Shown piece by piece: positions 6,495 through 13,017 of a DNA stretch of 18,913 bases. Both the position numbers and the translations under genes were made by a program. Source of the stretch: Phormidesmis priestleyi. Its GTDB lineage: Bacteria; Cyanobacteriota; Cyanobacteriia; Phormidesmidales; Phormidesmidaceae. A model generated the notes under the pieces. It made no database searches. It was not told the DNA's origin and saw only the letters and a list, made by a program, of their open reading frames with translations. How positions within the stretch are numbered: the stretch's first letter is position 1; each line of letters begins with the position of its first letter. Location of the stretch: contig QBMP01000032.1 of the NCBI GenBank assembly GCA_003242115.1, positions 4,224 to 23,136 of the forward strand, read 5' to 3'.

Positions 6495-8276
6495 TTAGAT
6501 GCGCACACTGCCACCGTCAAACAGCGGTACGGTCATGCTGAAGTTTTCGCCATAGGTCAGCTTTTGCTCTTCCAAAATGCCCAAAGCAATCCGCTCACCG
6601 AGCCGTACCGATTCGTAATAGTCGGTGTAGAAATGAACGCCTGCCCAGTTACGACCGATAGCGATGTTAGCCGCGAGCTTGTTGAGTTCGCCTTCGACAC
6701 TCAGTGACAGTCCGTGATCCACCGACTCTAGCTGGGTGCCATCGCGGGAAACAGCGTAGGGCTGAGGCAACACGTAGCCATGATCAAAGAAGGCTTTGAG
6801 AATGGTGACGCAAGCGCCCGCAACCGTAGCATGACCCGCACCATAAGACGGGTGCATTGGCGATCCTTCTGGGAAGGCCATCGGCAGCAGGTAGATATTC
6901 TCCCCAGTGAATTCATTTCTAGTGTCGTGACAGCTTGCGCCGAGTTCGGCGGCATAGCGTTGATTTTGAGCTTGGTTGTGCAAAGAGACTTTGTGCAGGG
7001 TGTCGCTAATTTTGTCGCTAAGGCGGGCAACAGGCGCGAGGCTGGGCAACTGGGTATTGCGCCACTGATGAATATGACCCGCGATCGCTTCAGGCCGAGT
7101 CCGCCGATGCACATTAAACTTTTGGTAGCGCACGGCTTTAAGCGCGCGAGTTGCCACTTCAGTGACTAGCGACAAAATATGAGGCCCACCAAAGTGAGCA
7201 AAGCCCTGCTGGTGATCAAAGGTATCTTGACCTTGGAAGGGAATACCGGGATCGAAGGGCACCCCAATCGCCAGCATTGACAGACAGGCGTTGAGGTAAG
7301 CCTGATAGAGCGCGTCATAGTGAACATAGGTAGCCAAATCGCGAGGCGTCGTGATAAAGCGGTACTTTTGCTCACCTGATTCATAGGTCTCACGGCGACG
7401 CAAGTCTGCGCCATTTTGTACATCGATCCACCACTGCCAAGTCGTCACATAGTCGCGATGAGGCGTGGCAGTGCGCACTTTGTTGGTAAAGACGGTCGCG
7501 CCATAAGCGACTAGCCCATCGAGTACGCCATCTTTGTCGCCACCGAGTTCAGGCGTGCCGCGCAAAAGAAACTGCGAGAGATAAGGGCCAACCTGGTTGC
7601 CAAAGGCTGCGCCGCGAAAAACATTTTGCGGGGTGAGGTAGCCTCGGCGGCGGGCACGAGCAGCGTCAGTGAGCGGTAAGGGAGTATTTTGAAACCAAGT
7701 GAGGTTGTTGAGACGAGCGGTTGCTGCGGCCACATCTGGATGGCTGTCAAATTCAGCGAAAGGCACATCTCGCAGCAGCGACATTTCGTACAGTTCCGCA
7801 ACTTCAGCAATGTACTCATCGCTGTCAATCGTGGGCGCAGGTGGCATGGTTACCGATTGCGCATCCGGGCCTTCAAGATCAAAGGTCAGCCCTGCGCCAG
7901 CACTCTCCCAAGCCCGAACGTTAGTATCAACGCTCTGGGTGAATTTAGACTTCCACTCAATCGGCTGACCGGGCAAAGAGCCTTTGGGCCCAAGCGGCGT
8001 ATCTTGAAAATCGCGCGGGTTGCCAGAATCAATGCCTTTAACAAACTGCTGATAGTCATTAGGATTGCTAATTAGGCCGTCTTTTTCTTCATGTGGCAAG
8101 CCTTTGGTGTAGTTTGCGATATGAGAAGCCTTACCGCCGCGTACCGTAGTCGGGTCTTCATTAAAGCGGTAGCGAAGCTCATCTCCATTTGCTTGATGCT
8201 GAATCGGTAGCCGACTTTGGGCGATTTGGGCGGCGGCGTTACGAAGCTTAAGCGCTTGTTCTTTACGAGATTCCAT
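6495..8276 (-). CDS. Vanadium-dependent haloperoxidase (bromoperoxidase type)
   Basis: A 593-residue enzyme that uses vanadate and H2O2 to oxidise halides, most likely bromide, to hypohalite-like species. Length and order match algal and cyanobacterial bromoperoxidases. Numbering against Corallina bromoperoxidase, the vanadate pocket is K386 and R394 (KFNVHRRTRP, spacing 8 as in K398/R406), G481-H482 (HPSYGAGHATVAGA), R542 and the axial ligand H548 (RNWAGVHFYTD, spacing 6 as in R545/H551). The second-sphere H475 and R383 match Corallina H478 and R395. The serine that touches vanadate in the algal PSGH motif is alanine here (A480). No signal peptide is present, so a cytosolic location or non-classical export is likely. 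AGGAAAA precedes the ATG by about 10 bases. The gene appears monocistronic. Its physiological role (H2O2 disposal, halocarbon release or signal interference) cannot be read from the sequence. Confidence 0.95.
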   Translation of the reverse strand: MESRKEQALKLRNAAAQIAQSRLPIQHQANGDELRYRFNEDPTTVRGGKASHIANYTKGLPHEEKDGLISNPNDYQQFVKGIDSGNPRDFQDTPLGPKGSLPGQPIEWKSKFTQSVDTNVRAWESAGAGLTFDLEGPDAQSVTMPPAPTIDSDEYIAEVAELYEMSLLRDVPFAEFDSHPDVAAATARLNNLTWFQNTPLPLTDAARARRRGYLTPQNVFRGAAFGNQVGPYLSQFLLRGTPELGGDKDGVLDGLVAYGATVFTNKVRTATPHRDYVTTWQWWIDVQNGADLRRRETYESGEQKYRFITTPRDLATYVHYDALYQAYLNACLSMLAIGVPFDPGIPFQGQDTFDHQQGFAHFGGPHILSLVTEVATRALKAVRYQKFNVHRRTRPEAIAGHIHQWRNTQLPSLAPVARLSDKISDTLHKVSLHNQAQNQRYAAELGASCHDTRNEFTGENIYLLPMAFPEGSPMHPSYGAGHATVAGACVTILKAFFDHGYVLPQPYAVSRDGTQLESVDHGLSLSVEGELNKLAANIAIGRNWAGVHFYTDYYESVRLGERIALGILEEQKLTYGENFSMTVPLFDGGSVRI

Positions 8277-8609
8277 AGGGTTGTTTTCCTGAGATGCGAT
8301 AGTGAACTTGATGACACTAATCTATGAAAATCTCAGATGGAGTCGCAGTACCCGGAGGGGCCATCTCTAACTCTGTGTGCAGCTTTACGGATCTAAAAAG
8401 TATGCAGAATTAATGTTATTCGGCACTGAAACTTGCACACCACTGGCGCTATTGCTACGTAAAATAATGCTCTGTTCGTTGGCGCTACTGCTCACCGCAT
8501 TGTTTGTTCATTTCCGGCAGTTTTCCCCACGCGAGTGCCGATAGCGATCGCTCAGCCAATAGTCAGCTAACAGCAAATGGAATGCGCCTCAGAAAAGCTG
8601 TGTAATCTG

Positions 8610-8751
8610 TTGTTTGGTGGTCGTTAAGCCTTAAGTAGCTGCACTTAATTGAGTAGAAGATAAGCTGCAATCTGTGAGGCCCCCGTTCCCGAGTTCGGGG
8701 CTCTGAAGCAAGATGCGCAGTACGAACCTGTAGAAACCGTGAGGTTTTTTT
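8610..8751 (+). ncRNA. Candidate small RNA ending in a terminator
   Basis: The end is defined by the stem AAACC-GTGA-GGTTT at 8734-8747 running into seven T residues (8745-8751); no protein gene precedes it on this strand. Upstream are a 6-bp stem TTAAGT/ACTTAA (8631-8636, 8643-8648) whose loop AGCTGC is part of AGCTGCA, repeated at 8663-8669, and a GC-rich stem around 8675-8703. The 5' end is a guess: TGTGTAATCT near 8600-8609 could be an extended -10 element. I do not recognise a known family (not tRNA, SRP RNA or an evident 6S RNA). Confidence 0.35.
8734..8751 (+). terminator. Factor-independent terminator without an upstream gene
   Basis: Stem AAACC (8734-8738), tetraloop GTGA and GGTTT (8743-8747), followed directly by T residues to 8751. 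Outer bases CTGTA (8728-8732) and TACAG (8751-8755) could extend the stem. Confidence 0.55.
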
Positions 8752-8822
8752 ACAGATCCTTAAATTTATGACATTAGATTTGTGACATTGGACTGGAGGT
8801 TATTGGAACAGCCTTTGCTTCG

Positions 8823-8882
8823 CTTTTGATCTTTAAGCACACTTTTTTAAGGATCGTAAAGACTGTTTTTAAAGATCAAAAG
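8823..8882. repeat. Perfect 14-bp inverted repeat with a 32-base loop
   Basis: CTTTTGATCTTTAA (8823-8836) and TTAAAGATCAAAAG (8869-8882) are exact reverse complements. The loop carries TTAAGGATC (8847-8855), itself the reverse complement of GATCCTTAA at 8755-8763. It lies about 100 bases before the transporter start. It could be an operator, a leader hairpin or the remains of a small mobile element. Confidence 0.9.
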
Positions 8883-8984
8883 ACTGAACATTTGCCGCTA
8901 AGGCAGCTCAAAATGCTGGGGGGGGGGATTGTTTATGTGATTTGGATCGTTTTTACTGGCTAGTACATCGAATCTTTGGCCCCT

Positions 8985-10055
8985 ATGAAAATTTTCCCTC
9001 TTTTACTTGCGTTTAGCCTTGGTTTAGCAGCCTGCACAAAGACGCCATCTGAGTCTGCTGTGGCTCCAAAACCTAGTGATGCGTCGGGTGATAAGACTGA
9101 ATCTAGCGCTGCTAAAGATGCCAACGCGCAAACGAAGCTTTTAGTCGTGACTACTGTTGCCCCGCTGACGAATATTGCGAGTAATATTGCGGGCGATCGC
9201 ATTCAAGTCACCGGAATCGTTCCAGAAGGCACAAATTCCCACACATTTGAGCCGCGTCCTTCTGATGGCGATCTGCTGGCTAAAGCTAACCTGATTTTGG
9301 TCAATGGCTTAGATTTGGAAGATCCCAGTATAAATCTAGCGAAAGCGGTTAAGCCAGAGGGCACTGAAATTTATGAGCTTGGCACCAACACGATTAGCCG
9401 TGACCAGTGGGTATTTGACAACAGTTTTCCTAATGCGGGTGGCAAGCCTAATCCCCACCTGTGGGTCAGTACGGCCTATGCTGAAGCCTATGCCAAAGAA
9501 TCTGCCGAGCAGCTAACTAAGCTCGATCCAGAAGGCGCAGACTACTATAAAAAGAATTTAGACGCCTATCTTGCCAAACTAGCGGAGCTAGATCGAGTGA
9601 CTCGCGAGGTCGTTGAGAGTATCCCGGCTGCAAATCGTAAGCTGCTGACGTATCATGATTCGTGGCCTTACTGGGCAAAGCAGTATGGATTTGAAGTGAT
9701 TGGGGCGATTCAACCGTCTGATTTTAATGAACCTTCTGCTCAAGATGTGGCCGCTTTAATTGATCAAATTCGTCAGACGGGTGTGCCTGCGATTTTTGGC
9801 TCTGAAGTGTTTCCTAGCAAGGTGGAAGAACAGATCGCTCAAGAAGCAAACGTTAAGTTAGCAAATACTAGCGATGATGATTTGCCCGGAGAAGGCTCTG
9901 CTAATGCGATGGAAAATGACAATCCCGAGCATACTTACATTGGCATGATGGCCGATAACTTGCGGATTTTAGCCGATAACTTAGGCGGCGATGCTAGCCT
10001 TGTTGATCAGCTTGACACCACCAATGTTGTTGGGCCTACCGCCTCTAAAGGATGA
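8985..10055 (+). CDS. Zinc/manganese ABC transporter, substrate-binding lipoprotein (ZnuA/TroA/MntC family)
   Basis: This 356-residue lipoprotein captures a divalent metal outside the plasma membrane and delivers it to the permease encoded downstream. A lipoprotein signal (lipobox LAAC, lipidated C17) is followed by a disordered Ser/Ala/Lys linker to about residue 50, then the cluster A-I metal-binding fold. Visible ligands are H86 (TNSHTFEP), H158 (NPHLW), H224 (YHDSWPYW) and an acidic residue in NTSDDDLPG (297-299). A histidine in third position is typical of zinc-type ZnuA/TroA proteins, where manganese-type MntC/PsaA have glutamate (SEGAF). There is no His-rich loop as in many ZnuA proteins. 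Zinc is therefore somewhat more likely, but manganese is not excluded. The ATG at 8985 places the signal peptide correctly; no Shine-Dalgarno sequence is evident. First gene of a three-gene operon in mntCAB order. Confidence 0.92.
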   Translation: MKIFPLLLAFSLGLAACTKTPSESAVAPKPSDASGDKTESSAAKDANAQTKLLVVTTVAPLTNIASNIAGDRIQVTGIVPEGTNSHTFEPRPSDGDLLAKANLILVNGLDLEDPSINLAKAVKPEGTEIYELGTNTISRDQWVFDNSFPNAGGKPNPHLWVSTAYAEAYAKESAEQLTKLDPEGADYYKKNLDAYLAKLAELDRVTREVVESIPAANRKLLTYHDSWPYWAKQYGFEVIGAIQPSDFNEPSAQDVAALIDQIRQTGVPAIFGSEVFPSKVEEQIAQEANVKLANTSDDDLPGEGSANAMENDNPEHTYIGMMADNLRILADNLGGDASLVDQLDTTNVVGPTASKG

Positions 10056-10114
10056 TTTAAAGTCGGTTGAAGGTTTATTAGAGTGATAATTAAAGCTGCT
10101 TACAAGTTGACTAC

Positions 10115-10933
10115 ATGCCTATGTTTCCCCTGCTCGAAGCCAAAAATCTGGCCTGTGGCTATCAGCAAAGTCCGGTGTTTTCTCATGTCAATTTGTCGCT
10201 GTATCCCGGTCAACTAGCGGGGCTTGTCGGCCCTTCTGGCAGCGGTAAAACAACCTTGATTAAAGCCTTGCTGGGGCTGGTAAAGCCTTGGGCTGGTGAG
10301 GTGTGCATTCAGCAGCAGCGGCTACAAGCTGGGCAAACGCCCTTTAAGATGGGCTACGTGCCTCAGGTGGAAACCGTCGATTGGAATTTTCCGGTGACGG
10401 CAGAAGAAGTGGTGATGATGGGCCGCTACCGCAAGCAGCGTTTCTTTCCGTTTCCGTCAAAGCGCGATCGCACCATTGCCAGAGAACTGCTGCGTCGAGT
10501 GGGGGTAGAGCATGTTGCCAAGCGCTCGATTGGTGAACTCTCAGGCGGACAGCAGCAGCGCGTTTTTTTGGCCCGCGCCCTGGTCGGAGAACCTGATATT
10601 GTGCTGCTAGATGAGCCGACGAGCAGTTCTGATCTGCATATTCAGCACGAACTGCTGCATCTATTGGCTGAGCTGAATGCACAGGGGTTGACTATTTTGC
10701 TCTCTACGCACGATCTCAATTCGGTGGCGACTCATTTGCCCTGGGTAATTTGCTTCAATCATGGCATTGTCGCTCAAGGCGATCCGATGGATGTGTTCAC
10801 GCCCTCGACTTTAGCGGAAACCTTTGGCGGTTCAATGGTGGTCAATCACGACGGCGATCGCATTATGATTGCAGGCAGTATGACCTCCGTTCGTCATCAG
10901 ATGAAAACCAATTTACCTGCCGTGCTGCGCTAG
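10115..10933 (+). CDS. Zinc/manganese ABC transporter, ATP-binding protein
   Basis: The 272-residue cytoplasmic ATPase of the metal importer. All ABC motifs are intact: Walker A GPSGSGKTT (39-47), Q-loop Q84 in GYVPQVETVDWNFPVTAEEV, signature LSGGQQQR (142-149), Walker B IVLLDE (162-167) and switch H199 in LSTHDL. The DWNFPVT stretch after the Q-loop is characteristic of ATPases for Zn/Mn/Fe chelate-type importers, which dock on MntB/ZnuB permeases. It lies 59 bases after the binding-protein gene and 45 bases before the permease gene on the same strand. The ATG at 10115 is chosen over the one two codons later only because it is first; no clear Shine-Dalgarno sequence separates them. Confidence 0.93.
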   Translation: MPMFPLLEAKNLACGYQQSPVFSHVNLSLYPGQLAGLVGPSGSGKTTLIKALLGLVKPWAGEVCIQQQRLQAGQTPFKMGYVPQVETVDWNFPVTAEEVVMMGRYRKQRFFPFPSKRDRTIARELLRRVGVEHVAKRSIGELSGGQQQRVFLARALVGEPDIVLLDEPTSSSDLHIQHELLHLLAELNAQGLTILLSTHDLNSVATHLPWVICFNHGIVAQGDPMDVFTPSTLAETFGGSMVVNHDGDRIMIAGSMTSVRHQMKTNLPAVLR

Positions 10934-10978
10934 TTTTAAGTCCGTTTTCTTTGTCAGTTTCAACCTAGCTTTAACCCT

Positions 10979-11851
10979 ATGCTCGATCTGCTGCTGCGTC
11001 CGTTTGAATATGAATTTTTCATTCGGGCGATGGGAGTGGGCGTATTAGCAGGGCTGCTGTGCGGGGTGATGGGCGTATACATTATCACCCGCCACATGAG
11101 CTACATTGCTCACGGCCTCTCTCATGCAATTTTGGGGGGAGCGGTGCTGAGCTATGTGTTGGGGATAAATTTTTATTTTGGAGCGGGCGTTTGGGGATTT
11201 GTGGCGGCTTTAGTTATCCAATTTTTAACGGGTAAGCGCGTCTATGCCGATGCGGCCATCGGCATTGTGACCACTGCCAGCTTTGCTTTGGGCGTGGCCA
11301 TTATCAGCACCTACCGCTCATTTACGCGCAGCTTTGAAGCGGCTTTGTTTGGCAACGTTTTGGGAATTACACCCACAGATGTTTGGATTGTGGCGATTGT
11401 GACGGTGGTGTTGCTATCACTAATTTTTGTGTTTTATCGCCCGCTGCTGTTTTGGAGCTTTGATCGAGAAGTGGCTCAAGTGCACGGCGTATCTGTGTTT
11501 TCGATGGATACGCTATTTGCGCTGATGCTAGCGGCGCTGATTGTTTCTACGCTGCAAATTTTGGGGGTAACGCTGATTATTTCGGCGATTGTGATCCCGG
11601 CTTCGACGGCAAGGCTATTGAGCGATCGCTTTGGCGTGATGATGATCATTTCGGGCGCAATTGGGGCGGTTGTTGCCTTCTTTGGAATTTATTTGAGCTA
11701 CTACCTTGACATTGCTAGCGGCGCTAGTGTGGTGCTGCTCTCTACGCTGGTTTTTACGATTGTTCTAGCCTGGACAAACATTCAGCGGCGTCACCGAAAG
11801 CGCTTTGTGTCGATGGATGATCATACTCACCCGTCGGTTAAAGCGCCCTAG
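10979..11851 (+). CDS. Zinc/manganese ABC transporter, permease
   Basis: A 290-residue integral membrane protein of the ABC-3 permease family with about eight or nine spans, forming the metal channel as a homodimer. Family marks include GVMGVYIITRHMSYIAHGLS near the N-terminus, HAILGG just after it, the region VTLIISAIVIPASTARLLSD that contacts the ATPase, and the late SYYLDIASGASVVL helix. It completes the operon with the binding lipoprotein and ATPase, in the order known from cyanobacterial mntCAB. The C-terminus ends in a basic and His-containing cytoplasmic tail (RRHRKRF then DDHTHPS). The stop codon lies only 14 bases from the stop of the convergent DUF305 gene, and no terminator hairpin is visible between them, so the two messages may overlap antisense. 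Confidence 0.92.
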   Translation: MLDLLLRPFEYEFFIRAMGVGVLAGLLCGVMGVYIITRHMSYIAHGLSHAILGGAVLSYVLGINFYFGAGVWGFVAALVIQFLTGKRVYADAAIGIVTTASFALGVAIISTYRSFTRSFEAALFGNVLGITPTDVWIVAIVTVVLLSLIFVFYRPLLFWSFDREVAQVHGVSVFSMDTLFALMLAALIVSTLQILGVTLIISAIVIPASTARLLSDRFGVMMIISGAIGAVVAFFGIYLSYYLDIASGASVVLLSTLVFTIVLAWTNIQRRHRKRFVSMDDHTHPSVKAP

Positions 11852-11865
11852 GTTTTGTCTGCTGG

Positions 11866-12543
11866 CTACTGGCTATACCAGTCTTTTTTCCACTGTTTCA
11901 TCAGATCAATTTCGGCTTCTTGAGTTCTCAAAATGTCTTTAGAGAGCTGTTGAATTTCTGGGCGATCGCTGTTTTTCAACGCCTGCTGCGCCATCACCAG
12001 TGCGCCATCGTGATGCGGAATCATGCCATTGATAAAGCGCAGGTCAAACTCATCGTCGCTTTTACCCAAGTCACCATCCATGCGCATACCCGACTGCATC
12101 TCGTCAGACATCATCATGCTATGGTTCATATCCGCATCGTACATCATCGGTTCGGCGCTAGCATCTGGGTACCAATCCTGACGCCATTGCTGCATTTGGG
12201 CAATTTCGCCTTTTTGCGCAGCGATAATATTTTGCGCTAGCTCCTTAACTTCTGGGCGTTGAGAATTTTGTAAAGCGGCTTCGGCCATATTGATGGCTCC
12301 CTGATGGTGCAACATCATCCCGTCAATAAATCGCAAATCGAACTCAGCATCCTTGGGGCCAAGTTCCATTGTCATCATATGATCGCCCATCTGGTCTGCC
12401 ATCGGCATCGAATCATCCATCGGCATGTTTTGACCGGGCATTTGAGAGCTAGAGCGGAAGCTACATCCTGAAAGAGCCGCAGCGGTAGACGCTAATAATC
12501 CTAATGAAAGCAATAGAGAGTAGGTTTGTTTTAAGCGCATCAT
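11866..12543 (-). CDS. Tandem DUF305 lipoprotein, Met/His-rich
   Basis: A 225-residue exported lipoprotein: hydrophobic signal (8-26), lipobox LSGC with lipidated C27, then a Met-rich linker (35-60) and two copies of the four-helix, ferritin-like DUF305 domain at about 65-125 and 163-223. Both copies share [DE]EFDLRFI.GM..HH.GA..MA, then S.RPE...L...I...Q..EI..M.QW..DWY, with histidine pairs at 79-80 and 177-178; they clearly arose by duplication. The Met-rich spacer between the domains (133-155) repeats the MM/HSMMM theme. DUF305 proteins often lie near copper-handling genes, and the Met/His content suggests copper or other metal binding, but no function is established for this one. An alternative start is the second ATG, one codon later. 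It is convergent with the metal permease, not in its operon. Confidence 0.9.
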   Translation of the reverse strand: MMRLKQTYSLLLSLGLLASTAAALSGCSFRSSSQMPGQNMPMDDSMPMADQMGDHMMTMELGPKDAEFDLRFIDGMMLHHQGAINMAEAALQNSQRPEVKELAQNIIAAQKGEIAQMQQWRQDWYPDASAEPMMYDADMNHSMMMSDEMQSGMRMDGDLGKSDDEFDLRFINGMIPHHDGALVMAQQALKNSDRPEIQQLSKDILRTQEAEIDLMKQWKKDWYSQ

Positions 12544-13017
12544 ATTAAGAACATATCCTTGTAAAAAATCAAGCAGAAAGTCGTTTTTAACCGCGTTCTA
12601 AAACGGGCTGCTTAACCGTAAGAACTATAAAAATTATGGCGCTAAAAAATGAAATTCGGATGAAACCGAATGCCCTGACTAGCCCCTCAAGTTCCCTAGC
12701 ATGTCTTTAATTTTTACATAGTGAATATGTTCTAGTGCTGAGGCAGCGGTACAGTAGCTGTCACTGCGGTTGAAGACCTGTAATAAGTAAAGCCTTATTA
12801 ATCATTTGGATTATTCAATGATACTTGCTACATAGATAGATATTGACGATGCTATGCTTTATTTATTGAGTAACTCCGCATTTTTATTTTTTGACATAGA
12901 TGGGAGTCTATTGTTGTGGTCGCTTACATCTAGGCATTTCTAAGCTGTCTATGCAGACTTTGCGGTGACGCTAACTGAGATTTCCGGCTCGCCATTTTTC
13001 ACTGAGGCTCATGTCTT
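12544..13017. other. Divergent control region between the DUF305 and ndhF3 genes
   Basis: A 474-bp spacer without coding potential. It holds the inverted repeats ATTCGG-N6-CCGAAT (12654-12671) and ACATA-N5-TATGT (12716-12730), and ATCATT-N10-AATGAT (12801-12822) upstream of ndhF3. TTGACA at 12891-12896 resembles a -35 element but has no well-spaced -10. GAGG at 13004-13007 is the Shine-Dalgarno sequence of ndhF3. The first repeat, about 110 bases before the DUF305 start, is the better candidate for regulating that gene. Confidence 0.5.
12801..12822 (+). promoter_or_regulatory. Candidate LysR-type operator (NdhR/CcmR) upstream of ndhF3
   Basis: ATCATT (12801-12806) and AATGAT (12817-12822) form a perfect inverted repeat with a 10-base spacer, the geometry of LysR-type sites. 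The right arm overlaps TCAATG (12815-12820), one half-site of the NdhR consensus described for Synechocystis; the other half-site is not matched. In that organism NdhR represses ndhF3-ndhD3-cupA-cupS under ample CO2. The assignment rests on geometry and gene context only. Confidence 0.35.

Larger units (their letters stand above)
8277..8984. other. 708-bp spacer upstream of the metal transporter
   Basis: No convincing protein gene is seen; a 25-codon hydrophobic frame at 8467-8544 lacks a ribosome binding site. The spacer must hold divergent promoters for the haloperoxidase (left) and the transporter (right). It contains a TTAAGT/ACTTAA stem (8631-8648), a GC-rich stem near 8675-8703, a terminator at 8734-8751 with no gene before it on that strand, a direct repeat TGACATT (8769-8775, 8783-8789), a 14-bp inverted repeat (8823-8882) and a G10 run (8918-8927). 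No canonical cyanobacterial Zur box was found. Confidence 0.6.

Noticed and set aside
6728..7169. Long open frames on both strands inside the haloperoxidase gene
   Set aside because: They overlap a gene with all catalytic residues in place and show no family features; they are by-products of its codon use.
8467..8544. 25-codon hydrophobic frame (MLCSLALLLTALFVHFRQ...)
   Set aside because: It could resemble a small membrane subunit, but it has no Shine-Dalgarno sequence, matches no small photosynthetic protein I know, and lies in a spacer with other non-coding signals.
8675..8705. GTTCCCGAGTTCGGGG as the T arm of a tRNA
   Set aside because: No acceptor stem, anticodon arm or CCA-compatible 3' end can be drawn around it.
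12891..12916. TTGACA with TATTGT or TTGTTG as the ndhF3 promoter
   Set aside because: The spacers are 12 and 14 bases, too short for a normal sigma-70 type promoter.
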